The notes: generated by a model from the sequence alone, not told the origin. A stretch of 64,000 nucleotides of DNA from Clostridium moniliforme (GCF_017873235.1 NZ_JAGGJZ010000001.1:124001-188000), one strand, 5' to 3'. Positions 28,391-38,641 are shown, counted from the first letter of the stretch. A program made the numbers and translations.

Positions 28391-28428
28391 AAAAGGCTAG
28401 TATAATGATAAACAAAATACTAGCCTCT
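28391..28428 (-). terminator. terminator after spoIVA
   Basis: AGGCTAGTAT pairs with ATACTAGCCT (28394-28403 and 28417-28426) and is followed by TTTTACTTATT on the minus strand, 8 bases past the spoIVA stop. Confidence 0.8.
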
Positions 28429-28435
28429 TTACTAT

Positions 28436-29911
28436 CTATAAAATTATACAGATTAATCCTCCGTTACCTTCATTTATTATTTTTTGAAGTGTTTTTTGTA
28501 TTTTCACTTGAACATCTTCTGGCATTTTATAAAGTTTATTTTGCAGTCCTTCTTTAACTAAAACTTCTAATGATTTTCCAAACATATTACTTTGCCATAA
28601 CATTGTTGGATCATTTTCAAATTGTTCTAGTATAGATTTAACTAACTCTTCTGATTCCTTTTCTGAACCCATTATAGGACTAATCTCAGTTTGGATATTA
28701 GCCTTAATAAAATGTAATGATGGGGCACTAGCCTTTAATTTAACTCCATATTGTGAACCATGCTTAACTATTTCAGGCTCTTCAAATTTCATTTCTTTAA
28801 GTTGAGGTGCAACTAATCCATAACCTGTTTCATTAACATCATTTAAAGCATCTTTAACTTTATCATATTCTTTTTTAGCATAATTTAATTCCTTAATTAT
28901 TGAAAGAAGATCATTCTCTGAATGTACTTCCAATTCACATATTTCACTTAATACATTATAAAATATTCCATCCTTTGGTTTCATTATAACATTAGCAGTT
29001 CCAATACCTAGGTCTATTTCTTTTATAAATGTATCACCTAAAAATTCCTCATCTAAATTATCAAGAGAAATTTTTACATCTCTTACTTTTGATATGTTTT
29101 TGCTCATTCCTTTTATTATGTTAAAGAAATCTTTTTTAAGCCAGTGTTCAGATTCTAACTTTTCAAGCCATTCTGGCATATCAATATTAACTTCTTTTAC
29201 TGGAAACTCTTTAAGAACATTCTTAAATAGATTTTCTATATCATCTTCATTCATATTGGCTATGTCCATTATTTGAACTTCAACATTATACTTTTCTTCC
29301 ATTTCTTTTTTTATTTCTTGTGTTTCTTTTGAATTTGCTCTTGCGCTATTAAGTACTACTACAAATGGTTTATTTATTGATTGTAATTCAGATATTACCC
29401 TTTCTTCAGCCTCAATATAATCTTCTCTTTTAAGGCCAGTTATACTTCCATCTGTAGTTATAACTAAACCAATTGTTGAATGATCTGTTATAACCTTTCT
29501 AGTTCCTATTTCAGCTGCATCTTCAAATGGAATTTCATAATCATACCATGGAGTATTAACCATCTTAGGATTTTCTCCCTCAATATAGCCTAAAGCCTCC
29601 TTTACTATATATCCTACACAATCAACCATTCTAACTTTAAATTTTATTTCATCTTCAATGTTTATTTCAATAGCTTCATTTGGGACAAATTTAGGTTCTG
29701 TAGTATGAATCATTTTTCCAGATCCACTTTGTGGTAATTCATCCTTAGCTCTTTCTTTTTTAAACTCATTATCTATCTTTGGTATTACCATAAGGTCCAT
29801 AAATTTTTTAATAAATGTTGATTTTCCTGTTCTTACAGGTCCAACAACCCCTACATATATGTCACCTTGGGTTCTTTCTGATATATCTTTATAGATTTTA
29901 AAATTGTCCAA
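28436..29911 (-). CDS. spoIVA: stage IV sporulation protein A, coat basement ATPase
   Basis: SpoIVA polymerises with ATP hydrolysis on the forespore surface and forms the basement layer of the spore coat, anchored by SpoVM. The 491 residues are the family length. The N-terminal nucleotide domain has VGVVGPVRTGKSTFIKKF (Walker A) and VRMVDCVGY; the conserved C-terminal tail is present. The start is TTG at 29911 (MDNFKIYKDIS), 7 bases after AGGAGG. Known sigma-E dependence in Bacillus is likely here, but I could not identify a convincing sigma-E promoter in the AT-rich upstream region. Confidence 0.96.
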   Translation of the reverse strand: MDNFKIYKDISERTQGDIYVGVVGPVRTGKSTFIKKFMDLMVIPKIDNEFKKERAKDELPQSGSGKMIHTTEPKFVPNEAIEINIEDEIKFKVRMVDCVGYIVKEALGYIEGENPKMVNTPWYDYEIPFEDAAEIGTRKVITDHSTIGLVITTDGSITGLKREDYIEAEERVISELQSINKPFVVVLNSARANSKETQEIKKEMEEKYNVEVQIMDIANMNEDDIENLFKNVLKEFPVKEVNIDMPEWLEKLESEHWLKKDFFNIIKGMSKNISKVRDVKISLDNLDEEFLGDTFIKEIDLGIGTANVIMKPKDGIFYNVLSEICELEVHSENDLLSIIKELNYAKKEYDKVKDALNDVNETGYGLVAPQLKEMKFEEPEIVKHGSQYGVKLKASAPSLHFIKANIQTEISPIMGSEKESEELVKSILEQFENDPTMLWQSNMFGKSLEVLVKEGLQNKLYKMPEDVQVKIQKTLQKIINEGNGGLICIIL

Positions 29912-30062
29912 GAAATTACCTCCTAACTATTTATAACAATATATATATATTCGGAAGTTTAAAATTATATACTATTTTATATAATTATTTTGCACTTAGA
30001 AAAATTTTTAGTATCTATAAATTTTTAAATAATTGTATTTTTATTGTAATTAATAAAAAAAT

Positions 30063-30099
30063 AAAAAAGATGACATAACTAAAAATTATATCACCTTTA
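30063..30099 (-). terminator. terminator after gpsA
   Basis: GGTGATATAA pairs with TTATGTCATC (G-T pairs allowed) and is followed by TTTTTTATTTTTTT on the minus strand, just past the gpsA stop. Confidence 0.75.
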
Positions 30100-30106
30100 T
30101 ATGTTA

Positions 30107-31099
30107 TTAATGAGTTTCATTTTTCTTTTCTCTAAGCATAAGTTCATTAACTACTTCTCTTGGATTTTTGCCTTCAAATAGTACATCATATAATGCATCA
30201 GTAATTGGCATACTAACTCCAATTTCTTTATTTAATTCATGAAAAGCCTTACAAGCTTTAACGCCTTCAACTACCATTCCAACTTCTTCTAATGCTTCAT
30301 CTAATGATGCACCTTTTCCTATAAGAATACCAGCTCTTCTGTTTCTTGAATGCATTGATGTACAAGTAACTATTAAATCACCCATTCCTGTAAGTCCAAA
30401 AAATGTTTCTGCTTTTCCTCCAAGTGCCATTCCAACTCTTGAAATTTCCTTCATCCCTCTAGTCATAAGTGCAGCTTTTGAATTATCTCCATATCCAACA
30501 CCATCACTAATACCTGCAGCTAATGCGATAATATTTTTGACAGCTCCACCTATTTCAACTCCAATTATATCTTCATTTGTATATACTCTAAGAGTTGGTG
30601 TCATAAATAATTCTTGTACCTTTTCTGCATATTTCATATTATTTGAAGTTGAAACTAAAGTAGTTGGAATTTTAATAGCAACTTCCTCTGCATGACTTGG
30701 CCCTGAAAGTATTACTACAGGATTTTTAAGTTCATCTTCTATAACCTTTGATAATCTTTTATTAGTTTTAGGTTCAATCCCTTTAGCTATTGATATTATA
30801 ACTACATCTTCTTTAATTTTTCCTTTTAAGGATTTAGTAACATCTCTTATTACATGAGAAGGAACTGCTAAAACTAAATAGTCTACTCCTTCTATTGCCT
30901 CATCTATATTATTAAAGGCTGTAATATTTTCTGGAATATGTAAGTCTTTAATATATTTATCATTTTTTCTGTTTTCATTAATGTCTTTGCAAACATTAAT
31001 ATCTCTATCAAATATATTTACTTTATTACCTTTTTGGCTAAGCTGCACAGCTAATGCTGTACCAAAACTTCCTCCTCCAATAAATGCTACTTTACTCAT
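30107..31099 (-). CDS. gpsA: glycerol-3-phosphate dehydrogenase [NAD(P)+]
   Basis: Reduces dihydroxyacetone phosphate to sn-glycerol-3-phosphate for phospholipid synthesis. The 330 residues begin [20 protein letters not shown] (dinucleotide site) and include the catalytic Lys in [17 protein letters not shown] and [14 protein letters not shown]. It is 2 bases after der; der-gpsA-spoIVA is a conserved Firmicute order. Confidence 0.97.
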   Translation of the reverse strand: MSKVAFIGGGSFGTALAVQLSQKGNKVNIFDRDINVCKDINENRKNDKYIKDLHIPENITAFNNIDEAIEGVDYLVLAVPSHVIRDVTKSLKGKIKEDVVIISIAKGIEPKTNKRLSKVIEDELKNPVVILSGPSHAEEVAIKIPTTLVSTSNNMKYAEKVQELFMTPTLRVYTNEDIIGVEIGGAVKNIIALAAGISDGVGYGDNSKAALMTRGMKEISRVGMALGGKAETFFGLTGMGDLIVTCTSMHSRNRRAGILIGKGASLDEALEEVGMVVEGVKACKAFHELNKEIGVSMPITDALYDVLFEGKNPREVVNELMLREKKNETH

Positions 31100-31101
31100 A
31101 A

Positions 31102-32418
31102 TTACATTTTCCTTTCTCTATACTCTATTTGTATACCTGTTCCTTCAAAATCAAAACTTTGTCTTAATTGGTTTTCTAAATATCTTTGATATGAAAAATG
31201 TGTTGCATTAGCATCATTTACAAAGAAAATAAACTTAGGTGGTCTTGATGCAACTTGAGTTGCATAATAAATTTTCATTCTCTTTAGTCCTACAATTGGT
31301 GGTTCTTTCATAAGAACAGCTCTATTTATTACATCATTTAAAACTCCAGTTGATATTCTCTTTGAATAATTATCATAACACATCTTTGCAGTTGTTAATA
31401 TTTTATTAGTTCTTTGTCCAGTAAGTGCTGATATAAATACATAAGGAGCATAACTTAAGAATTTAAGTTCACCTTGAAGTTCCTTCTTTAATTTATCTAA
31501 AGTTTTATCATCTTTTTCTATAAGATCCCACTTATTAACAACTACCATAATAGCCTTATTAAGTTCATGTGCATATCCTATTATTTTTTCATCCTGCTCT
31601 GTTACTCCCTCTTGTGCATCTATCATTAAGATACAAACATCTGCTCTTTCAATAGCTGCATAAGTTCTTATAACACTATATCTTTCAATTTCTTCTTTTA
31701 CTTTGCTCTTTCTTCTAAGACCTGCTGTATCTATTAAAATAAATTTGCCTTCTTCTGTTTCTAAATAAGAGTCAATAGCATCTCTTGTTGTTCCTGGAAC
31801 ATTTGAAACTATTACCCTATCTTCTCCTAAAAGTTTATTTATAAGAGATGATTTACCTACATTTGGCTTTCCAACCATAGCTATTCTTATATACTCATCT
31901 TCCTCTTCTTCTAAGTATGAAGAATCAAAGTTTTTAACAACTTCATCAAGCATATCTCCAAGTCCTAAACCTTGAGATGCTGATATTGTAATAGGATCTC
32001 CTATTCCTAAATTATAAAATTCCCAACCATTTTCTTCTTCTTTTAGTGAATCAATTTTATTAACTACAAGAACTATTGGCTTTTTACTTTTTCTAAGCAT
32101 TGTAGCTACTTCTCTATCAGCTGATGTTAGTCCTTCTTTACCATCTACTATAAATACTATAACATCTGCTGTTTCTATTGCTATATTTGCCTGTCTTCTC
32201 ATTTGCTTAACTATAATGTCATCTCTTTCAGGTTCTATACCACCTGTGTCTATCATTGTAAAATTGTAATTAAGCCACTCTGCTTCTGCATATACTCTGT
32301 CTCTTGTAACTCCTGGTGTATCTTCAACTATAGAAATTCTCTTTCCTGCTAATCTATTAAATAATGTAGACTTACCAACATTTGGTCTTCCTACTATTGC
32401 AACAATCGGTTTTCCCAT
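31102..32418 (-). CDS. der: ribosome biogenesis GTPase Der (EngA)
   Basis: Essential double-GTPase that acts in 50S subunit maturation. The 438 residues have two G domains, with [12 protein letters not shown] and NKID in the first, [12 protein letters not shown] and NKWD in the second, then a KH-like C-terminal domain. Start at 32418 follows GAGGAGGAATAATA. A good promoter lies 235 bases upstream, leaving an unusually long 5' leader. Confidence 0.97.
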   Translation of the reverse strand: MGKPIVAIVGRPNVGKSTLFNRLAGKRISIVEDTPGVTRDRVYAEAEWLNYNFTMIDTGGIEPERDDIIVKQMRRQANIAIETADVIVFIVDGKEGLTSADREVATMLRKSKKPIVLVVNKIDSLKEEENGWEFYNLGIGDPITISASQGLGLGDMLDEVVKNFDSSYLEEEEDEYIRIAMVGKPNVGKSSLINKLLGEDRVIVSNVPGTTRDAIDSYLETEEGKFILIDTAGLRRKSKVKEEIERYSVIRTYAAIERADVCILMIDAQEGVTEQDEKIIGYAHELNKAIMVVVNKWDLIEKDDKTLDKLKKELQGELKFLSYAPYVFISALTGQRTNKILTTAKMCYDNYSKRISTGVLNDVINRAVLMKEPPIVGLKRMKIYYATQVASRPPKFIFFVNDANATHFSYQRYLENQLRQSFDFEGTGIQIEYRERKM

Positions 32419-32439
32419 TATTATTCCTCCTCATTGTAA

Positions 32440-32496
32440 TTATTTATTATATATAAAACTATCTCCTGAGTAATAACTTTCTGTAAGTTTAACCAT
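32440..32496 (-). CDS. possible 18-residue leader peptide upstream of der
   Basis: An ATG frame reads MVKLTESYYSGDSFIYNK and stops 21 bases before the der start codon. The ribosome-binding site is poor (AAAGAAAG). I do not recognise it; random occurrence is quite possible in this leader. Confidence 0.2.
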   Translation of the reverse strand: MVKLTESYYSGDSFIYNK

Positions 32497-32585
32497 TAAA
32501 ACTTTCTTTAAAATACCAAAATATAATTATGTAAATTAATACATTTCTCTGGAGCTAATTCATATATTCTTTTAAATTGTTTTTT

Positions 32586-32622
32586 AACACAATAATTATT
32601 ATAAGTATTGTGTTTTTATTTT
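32586..32622 (+). terminator. terminator-like hairpin without a known plus-strand gene
   Basis: AACACAATA (32586-32594) pairs with TATTGTGTT (32606-32614), followed by TTTATTTTTAAG on the plus strand. On the minus strand it would sit inside the der leader, followed by A residues, so it fits plus-strand termination. No plus-strand gene precedes it. Confidence 0.4.
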
Positions 32623-32652
32623 TAAGTTTCTTTTTTACATATTATAATTATA

Positions 32653-32681
32653 TCTATATCCTTTTATTTTATATTTGTCAA
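32653..32681 (-). promoter_or_regulatory. sigma-A promoter, probably for der-gpsA
   Basis: On the minus strand a perfect TTGACA (32676-32681), 17-base spacer and TATAGA (32653-32658). It is the best promoter upstream of der. Confidence 0.6.
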
Positions 32682-32880
32682 TGTAACAAAATTATATTAA
32701 ATTCTTTTTCAATACTTATTATAAAATATATTTCTATTAAATTTTAATATGTTCATTTTTCTCCATTACAACTAGTGTATCTTTTGTTATATTACATTAA
32801 TATACTTTGTTAGTCAATAAAACTAACTAAAAACAAAGTATTTATATATTTCAAAGTAATATAATTAAAATATTTATAAA

Positions 32881-32914
32881 TAAAAACCACACTACCTTTA
32901 TAGCGTGGTTTTTA
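32881..32914 (-). terminator. terminator of the pst-phoU operon
   Basis: AAAAACCACGCTA pairs with TAGTGTGGTTTTT (one G-T), followed by ATTT on the minus strand, directly after the phoU stop at 32917. Confidence 0.85.
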
Positions 32915-32916
32915 AA

Positions 32917-33573
32917 TTATTCATTTAAATCTACGTACTTTCCTTTTTTGCTAAATATTATCCACTCACAAATATTTGTTACATGATCTCCAATTCGTTC
33001 TAAATATTTACTTACAAATAATAATTTAGCTCCTACATCAACTTTACTTTCATCATTCTTTATATAAGTTAATGTTTCTTTAAATACTTCATTATATATA
33101 CAATCTATTTCATCATCTAATTTACATATATTATAAGCCCCATCTACATCCCTATTATCATATGCCTTTAAAGCTAATGTTATCATGTTTTGAATTTTTT
33201 CTTCCATAAGCCAAAGTTTTTTTGCTTCAGAGATATAAGTTTTGACTTCAACATCTTTTGCAATTTTACATATATCAACTGCATGGTCTGCCATTCTTTC
33301 TAAATCTGTAACTATTTTAGATGCAGTAAATACTCTCCTTAAATCTTTGGCAACTGGTTGTTCTGTTGCAATAAACTTAATACATTCTTCTTCAATTAAT
33401 TTTTGAAGTAGATCTACCTTATCATCATTTTTTATAATTTTATCTGCTAATGTAGTATCTCTATCCTTTAAAGCTAACATACTATAATTTAGTTGTTCTT
33501 TAACTAAATTTGCCATCTTATTTAAATTGCTATTTATATTATTTATTCTAAATTTTTGAGATTCCCTTATCAA
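32917..33573 (-). CDS. phoU: phosphate transport system regulator PhoU
   Basis: A helical metal-binding protein that restrains PstSCAB and signals phosphate sufficiency to the PhoR kinase. The 218 residues show two PhoU repeats, each with the E/DxxxD pattern: ERMADHAVDICKIA and ERIGDHVTNICEWI. The start is TTG at 33573 (MIRESQKFRI), 8 bases after AGAGG; the in-frame GTG at 33582 belongs to that site. Last gene of pstSCAB-phoU. Confidence 0.94.
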   Translation of the reverse strand: MIRESQKFRINNINSNLNKMANLVKEQLNYSMLALKDRDTTLADKIIKNDDKVDLLQKLIEEECIKFIATEQPVAKDLRRVFTASKIVTDLERMADHAVDICKIAKDVEVKTYISEAKKLWLMEEKIQNMITLALKAYDNRDVDGAYNICKLDDEIDCIYNEVFKETLTYIKNDESKVDVGAKLLFVSKYLERIGDHVTNICEWIIFSKKGKYVDLNE

Positions 33574-33598
33574 AAAAATCACCTCTTAATTATTTTTA

Positions 33599-34348
33599 TT
33601 AACCAAATCTTCCTGTAATATAATCCTCTGTCCTTTTATCTTTTGGTTTATAAAATATATCTTCTGTCTTTCCATACTCTATAATTTCACCATTTAAGAA
33701 AAATGCTGTTTTATCAGCTATTCTTCCTGCCTGCTGCATATTATGAGTAACTATTATAACAGTATAATCCCTTTTTAATTCATCAATTAATTCCTCTACC
33801 TTATTAGTTGAAATTGGATCAAGGGCTGATGTTGGTTCATCCATAAGTATTACTTCTGGTGAAACTGCAAGAGTTCTTGCAATACAAAGTCTTTGCTGCT
33901 GTCCTCCTGATAATCCCATTGCACTTTTTTTAAGTCTATCCTTAGTTTCATCAAAAAGTGCTGCTCCCTTTAAACTTTTTTCTACTATCTCATCTAATTT
34001 TTTCTTATCTTTAATCCCATGTATCCTTGGTCCATATGCAACATTATCATATATTGACATTGGAAATGGATTTGGCTTTTGAAAAACCATACCTATTCTT
34101 TTTCTAAGATTAATCTCATCATAATCATCAAAAATATTATTTCCTTCAAATAGTACTTCTCCTTCTATTTTTACTGACTCTATAAGATCATTCATTCTAT
34201 TTATTGTTCTTAAAAAAGTTGATTTACCACAGCCTGATGGTCCTATAAGGGCTATAACTTCATTTTTATTAAACTTTATATTTATATTTTTAAGAGCTTT
34301 ATTTGTTCCATAGTAAAGATTTAAATTTTTAGTTTCTATTATACTCAT
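33599..34348 (-). CDS. pstB: phosphate ABC transporter ATP-binding protein
   Basis: Powers phosphate import. The 249 residues contain Walker [18 protein letters not shown]-loop [20 protein letters not shown] (typical of PstB), signature [16 protein letters not shown] and Walker [14 protein letters not shown]. Start at 34348 follows AGGAGG, 9 bases after pstA. Confidence 0.97.
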   Translation of the reverse strand: MSIIETKNLNLYYGTNKALKNINIKFNKNEVIALIGPSGCGKSTFLRTINRMNDLIESVKIEGEVLFEGNNIFDDYDEINLRKRIGMVFQKPNPFPMSIYDNVAYGPRIHGIKDKKKLDEIVEKSLKGAALFDETKDRLKKSAMGLSGGQQQRLCIARTLAVSPEVILMDEPTSALDPISTNKVEELIDELKRDYTVIIVTHNMQQAGRIADKTAFFLNGEIIEYGKTEDIFYKPKDKRTEDYITGRFG

Positions 34349-34357
34349 AACTTCCTC

Positions 34358-35242
34358 CTATTCCCCACTATATGATTTTAGCATTCTATTTCCTATTAAT
34401 TTTGCTAATAAATTAAATAATAAAATCATTATTATTAAAACTGCTGCTGTTCCATTTGCAATATTTGCAGCATCTGGCACAACACCTTCTGAATTTAATT
34501 TCCATATATGAACTGCCAAAGTTTCTGCTGGTCTAAAAAGTGAAAAAGCTGAATTACTTCCTGTTAAACTTATATTGCTAAAGTTTAAACCTCCAGAACT
34601 TAATCCTGCTGTATATAAAAATGCTGCAGCTTCACCAAATATTCTTCCAGATGATAGTATTATTCCAGTTAAAATATCTTTCATAGCTACCTTAATAGTT
34701 ACTTTCATTATAGTTTGCCATTTTGTAGCACCAAGTCCTAAAGAAGCTTCCTTAACCATTTTAGAGGCGTTTCTTATTGCATTTTCAGATATTCTTGTCA
34801 TTGATGGTATATTTAAAATACTTACTGATAAAGCACCTGCAATTATTGAATATCCAAAACCTAAGAAATTAACAAATATTAAAAGACCAAACATTCCAAT
34901 TACTATAGAAGGTAAAGAGGACATTGTTTCAAGGGATAATCTTATTATATTTAATATAACACCCTCCTTAGCATATTCAGCTAAATATATTCCAGCACCT
35001 ATTCCTATTGGTACTGTTATTAATAGTGAAATAACTAACATATAAAGGGAATTAAAAATTTGTGGTCCAATTCCTCCACCTGCTCTTGTTAATGTAGGCT
35101 TTCCAAAAATAAATGAAGGAGTTAACATTCCAAAACCTTTATATAAAATATAAATAAGAAATAAACCAAGTATAAAAACTACAAAGGCAGCTATTAAATA
35201 AAAGACTACAGTTGCTATCTTATCTATTTTTTTTGCGTCCAT
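34358..35242 (-). CDS. pstA: phosphate ABC transporter permease PstA
   Basis: One of two membrane subunits of the phosphate importer. The protein is 294 residues with six helices; the EAA-like loop reads EASLGLGATKWQTIMKVTIK. I start at ATG 35242 (MDAKKIDKIA) because AAGGAGGAG lies 9 bases upstream; the longer TTG frame at 35266 overlaps pstC and includes that site. Confidence 0.95.
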   Translation of the reverse strand: MDAKKIDKIATVVFYLIAAFVVFILGLFLIYILYKGFGMLTPSFIFGKPTLTRAGGGIGPQIFNSLYMLVISLLITVPIGIGAGIYLAEYAKEGVILNIIRLSLETMSSLPSIVIGMFGLLIFVNFLGFGYSIIAGALSVSILNIPSMTRISENAIRNASKMVKEASLGLGATKWQTIMKVTIKVAMKDILTGIILSSGRIFGEAAAFLYTAGLSSGGLNFSNISLTGSNSAFSLFRPAETLAVHIWKLNSEGVVPDAANIANGTAAVLIIMILLFNLLAKLIGNRMLKSYSGE

Positions 35243-35243
35243 T

Positions 35244-36134
35244 TTAATTAACTCCTCCTTTTTCAATTCTTCTAATTATTAATATAAAAATAAATGATAT
35301 TACTAATAATATTAAAGCTAATGTCCATAAGGCATCATTCCAAGCTGATCCACTTACTGTATTTGCCATATCCATTGTTAGTATACTAGTTAAAGTAGCA
35401 GCAGATGATGTTAAACTATTTGGAATTTTTATAGCATTTCCAATTACCATTTGAACTGCAAGAGCTTCTCCAAAAGCCCTTGCTATTCCAAGTACAACTC
35501 CTGTAAGTATTCCAGATTTTGCTCCAGGCGTTATTACATTTTTAATTGTTTGCCATCTCGTTGCCCCAAGTCCATAGGAAGCCTCAATATGCTCCCTTGG
35601 TATTCCTTTAATTGCATCTATTGAAAGAGTTGCTATAGTTGGAAGAATCATAAGAGATAAAACTAATATTCCTGCCAAAAGTGAAAATCCCATGCCTCCA
35701 AAGTTATCCTTTAAAAATGGAACTAAAACTGAAACTCCAACCCATCCATATACTACAGATGGTATTCCAACTAATATTTCAAGGGATGGTTTAATTATCT
35801 TTTCTCCAAAGCCTTTAGAAATAACATTAACAAATACACCTAAAGCAATTGCAACTGGAGCACTTAAAATAACTGCGCCTAAAGACACTAATGTTGAACC
35901 TAATATAAATGCAAGAGCACCAAAACTTTTAGGATTCCCTGTTGGATTCCAATTATTTGTAAATAAAAACTGTGTTAACCCATACTCCCCTTTAGTAAAT
36001 ATTTGTATCCCCTTTGAACCTATAAATATTATTATAAGTACTGTAATTAATATTATTAAAATTCCACAGAAGTTTGAAAATATTTTTCCTAAATGTTCAT
36101 TAAAAAACCTTTCTTTAAAACTTCTTTTTTTCAC
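35244..36134 (-). CDS. pstC: phosphate ABC transporter permease PstC
   Basis: The second membrane subunit, with six helices and the EAA-like loop EASYGLGATRWQTIKNVITP that contacts PstB. I prefer the GTG start at 36134 (MKKRSFKERFF, 296 residues) because the AGGA site is 9 bases upstream; the in-frame ATG at 36143 directly abuts that site. The start is uncertain by three codons. One base separates its stop from the pstA start. Confidence 0.94.
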   Translation of the reverse strand: MKKRSFKERFFNEHLGKIFSNFCGILIILITVLIIIFIGSKGIQIFTKGEYGLTQFLFTNNWNPTGNPKSFGALAFILGSTLVSLGAVILSAPVAIALGVFVNVISKGFGEKIIKPSLEILVGIPSVVYGWVGVSVLVPFLKDNFGGMGFSLLAGILVLSLMILPTIATLSIDAIKGIPREHIEASYGLGATRWQTIKNVITPGAKSGILTGVVLGIARAFGEALAVQMVIGNAIKIPNSLTSSAATLTSILTMDMANTVSGSAWNDALWTLALILLVISFIFILIIRRIEKGGVN

Positions 36135-36162
36135 ATTTATCATTCCTATCTATATTTCATAG

Positions 36163-37038
36163 TTATTTTTTTATTTCATTTCCAGGAATTAATCCAAGAT
36201 TATTAATACTATCCATATTTTCTTTACTTCCTACAAAATCAATAAATTCTTTTGAAAGACCTGTTGCTTCACCTTTAGTATACATATGTCCCCATGACCA
36301 AAAATCATATTTACCATTTTTTATATTTTCCAAATTAGGAGTAACTCCATTTATTTTTACTAAATCTAATGTATTCTTAGCCTCCTTATTATTCATATAA
36401 GAAAGAGCTATATAGCTTATTGAACCTTTATTTTGTTTCATAGCATTTATAACTGCTCCATTACTATCTTGAAGAGCACCTATTGAATCATTTTCTAATT
36501 TTTTGTTACCATCTAAAACTTTCTCAATAAATGTTGCTCTTGTTCCTGAAGAAGCTGGTCTATGAATAACTAATATTTCCATATCCTTTCCTCCAACTTC
36601 TTTCCAATTTTTTATTTTTCCTGAAAATATATTTTGAATTTGTTTTTTAGTTAAACTTTTTACTTCTGTTTCTTTATTGACAACAACTCCAAAACCTTGT
36701 GCTACAATTTTATGATCTACTAATTTCTTTGCATCATCTTTTGATAATTTTTCTTCTGCAAATACATCTGAATTTCCAATATTTACCGATCCTTCTAATA
36801 CTTGAGTTAATCCTGTACCAGAGCCACCTGCTTGTGCATTAATTGTATTTCCTGGCTTTACTTCATTAAATTTTTCTATTGATTGTTCCATTAATGGTAA
36901 AAGAGCTGAAGAGCCACTTATTGTAATTGTTTCTCCACCTTGTTTAGAAGCTTCTTTACCTCCACAACCTACTAATAATCCTCCCATTGCACTTATTAAT
37001 AATGTGGCTACAAGAATTTTAAGATTTTTATTTTTCAT
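36163..37038 (-). CDS. pstS: phosphate-binding lipoprotein PstS
   Basis: Captures phosphate outside the membrane for PstCA. The 291 residues have a lipoprotein signal peptide with lipobox LVGC (Cys25), then the phosphate-site segments TISGSSALLPLMEQ, AGGSGTGLTQVLEGSV and RPASSGTRATFIEKV. First gene of the pst operon; start at 37038 follows GGAGGAGATTAAAA. Pho-box-like repeats lie upstream. Confidence 0.97.
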   Translation of the reverse strand: MKNKNLKILVATLLISAMGGLLVGCGGKEASKQGGETITISGSSALLPLMEQSIEKFNEVKPGNTINAQAGGSGTGLTQVLEGSVNIGNSDVFAEEKLSKDDAKKLVDHKIVAQGFGVVVNKETEVKSLTKKQIQNIFSGKIKNWKEVGGKDMEILVIHRPASSGTRATFIEKVLDGNKKLENDSIGALQDSNGAVINAMKQNKGSISYIALSYMNNKEAKNTLDLVKINGVTPNLENIKNGKYDFWSWGHMYTKGEATGLSKEFIDFVGSKENMDSINNLGLIPGNEIKK

Positions 37039-37088
37039 TTTTAATCTCCTCCATAAAATAATTTAATGAATTTGTTATCCACATCTTT

Positions 37089-37152
37089 ATATTATCTTTT
37101 GAAAGTTAAAACATTATTATTCAAAAGTTAAATAATGAATAGATTTAGTTAA
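37089..37152 (-). promoter_or_regulatory. Pho-box-like repeats and promoter of pstS
   Basis: TTAACT occurs three times on the minus strand (37147-37152, 37126-37131, 37104-37109), spaced 21 and 22 bases, i.e. two helical turns, as for pairs of 11-base PhoP/PhoB half sites. The last is 9 bases before a TAATAT -10-like element (37089-37094). This layout fits activation by the PhoP regulator encoded at 42158-42856. Confidence 0.6.
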
Positions 37153-37227
37153 ATAAATTTAACACTTTTATTAAAATAACTACTTTTTACTATTATTTTA
37201 ATAAAATATTTTTTAATAATTTAATAT

Positions 37228-37284
37228 AAAAAAAGAAACTATCATTAAAAATAAATTTAATTATCTTTAAAAATAGTTTCCTTT
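37228..37284 (-). terminator. terminator after megL
   Basis: GAAACTAT (37273-37280 side) pairs with ATAGTTTC over a large loop, followed by TTTTTTT on the minus strand. It separates megL from pstS. Confidence 0.65.
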
Positions 37285-37350
37285 AAATAATCAACCTATG
37301 TTCATTTTATTTTATACTTTTAGGAATACTTACTAACTTATATAAAAATT

Positions 37351-38556
37351 CTATTTTTCAATTAAATCTAAAGCTTGTTTTAAGTCAGAGATTATATCTT
37401 CAGCAGTTTCAAGACCAACTGATAATCTTATTAATCCATCACTAATTCCAGCTGCTTCTCTTTCTTCTTTTGTATATGGTGAGTGAGTCATTGATGCTGG
37501 ATGTTGAATTAATGTTTCAGTATCTCCTAAACTTACAGCAAGTGTTGCAAGTTTAACATTATTCATTACTGTTTTTCCTCCATCTACTCCACCCTTTACT
37601 TCAAAAGATATCATAGCACCTGGTAAATCCATTTGTTTCTTAGCTAAGTCATGATATTCAAAACTCTTAAGTCCTGGATAATAAACTTTTTCTACCATTG
37701 GATGACTTTCTAAGAATTCAGCTACTTGCATTGCATTTTCACAATGTTTCTTCATTCTAACTTCTAATGTTTTCATTCCTCTTATAATTAAGAAAGCATC
37801 GAATGCACTCATAACTGAGCCTGTCATATCTTTTATTCCTTGTAGTTTAACATTGTTTATAAAATCTTCTTTTCCTACTACAAATCCAGCAACAACATCT
37901 CCATGTCCATTTATGTATTTAGTTGCTGAATGAACTACTACATCTGCTCCATGTTCTAAAGGTCTTTGAATAAATGGAGTACAGAATGTATTATCTACAA
38001 AAACCAAACAGTCTTTTACTTTATGAGCAATCTTTGATATTTTTTCAATATCTGTTACTTTTAAAGTTGGGTTTGCAGGTGTTTCTAAATAAACTACTCT
38101 AGTATTTGGTCTAATAGCTTTTTTAACTTCTTCTTCATTACTAATATCTACAAAAGTTACATCTACTCCAAATTTTGTAATTCCATGATTTAATAATGCA
38201 AATGTACAACCATAAAGAGTGTCTGATGCAACTATATGATCTCCTGCCTTTAAAGCTGTCCATAATGCTGATGATATAGCTCCCATTCCTGAAGCTGTTG
38301 CAGCTGCAGCTTCTCCACCTTCTAATAAAGCTACCTTTTCTTCTAACTCTGCAACTGTTGGATTTCCTAATCTTGAATAAATATATCCTGTTTCTTCACC
38401 AGCAAATCTTCTTCCCCCTTGTTCTGCTGAATCAAATATAAAGGTTGATGTTTGACATATTGGTGTTGAAAGTGCTCCGTATAGACCATCTTTCTTATGT
38501 CCTCCGTGGATAGTTTTTGTTCCAAATCCTTTGTTCTTCATACAATCTTTACTCAT
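37351..38556 (-). CDS. megL: methionine gamma-lyase
   Basis: A PLP enzyme that splits methionine into methanethiol, 2-oxobutyrate and ammonia. The 401 residues have the Cys/Met-metabolism fold with PLP lysine in SATKYINGHGDVVAG and YSRLGNPTVAELE. The segment ASDTLYGCTFALL has the Cys that marks methionine gamma-lyases (Cys116 in the Pseudomonas enzyme), which favours this over cystathionine synthase. Start at 38556 follows AAGGGGGATTAAGTTT. A sigma-54 promoter and a TyrR-like activator gene lie directly upstream. Confidence 0.88.
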   Translation of the reverse strand: MSKDCMKNKGFGTKTIHGGHKKDGLYGALSTPICQTSTFIFDSAEQGGRRFAGEETGYIYSRLGNPTVAELEEKVALLEGGEAAAATASGMGAISSALWTALKAGDHIVASDTLYGCTFALLNHGITKFGVDVTFVDISNEEEVKKAIRPNTRVVYLETPANPTLKVTDIEKISKIAHKVKDCLVFVDNTFCTPFIQRPLEHGADVVVHSATKYINGHGDVVAGFVVGKEDFINNVKLQGIKDMTGSVMSAFDAFLIIRGMKTLEVRMKKHCENAMQVAEFLESHPMVEKVYYPGLKSFEYHDLAKKQMDLPGAMISFEVKGGVDGGKTVMNNVKLATLAVSLGDTETLIQHPASMTHSPYTKEEREAAGISDGLIRLSVGLETAEDIISDLKQALDLIEK

Positions 38557-38624
38557 AAACTTAATCCCCCTTAGATTTTTTTAATTACATTAATTTTTTA
38601 ATCTAATTTCTCACTTATATACTT

Positions 38625-38641
38625 AGCATTTATTATGCCAA
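38625..38641 (-). promoter_or_regulatory. sigma-54 (-24/-12) promoter of megL
   Basis: On the minus strand TTGGCAT (38635-38641) and ATGCT (38625-38629) give GG-N10-GC, the invariant sigma-54 spacing, with TGGCA fully conserved. It lies about 70 bases upstream of the megL start and about 100 bases downstream of the putative activator sites. Confidence 0.75.

Larger units (their letters stand above)
32419..32880. other. non-coding stretch between phoU and der
   Basis: About 460 very AT-rich bases without a recognised gene. It holds a minus-strand promoter for der (32653-32681), a plus-strand terminator-like hairpin (32586-32622) with no matching gene, a second inverted repeat at 32802-32840 (ATACTTTGT/ACAAAGTAT plus GTTAGT/ACTAAC), and an 18-codon open frame next to der (32440-32496). 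Nothing else is evident. Confidence 0.6.

Noticed and set aside
37039..37350. possible small gene between pstS and megL
   Set aside because: Only short frames without ribosome-binding sites; the region is explained by the pstS promoter repeats and the megL terminator.
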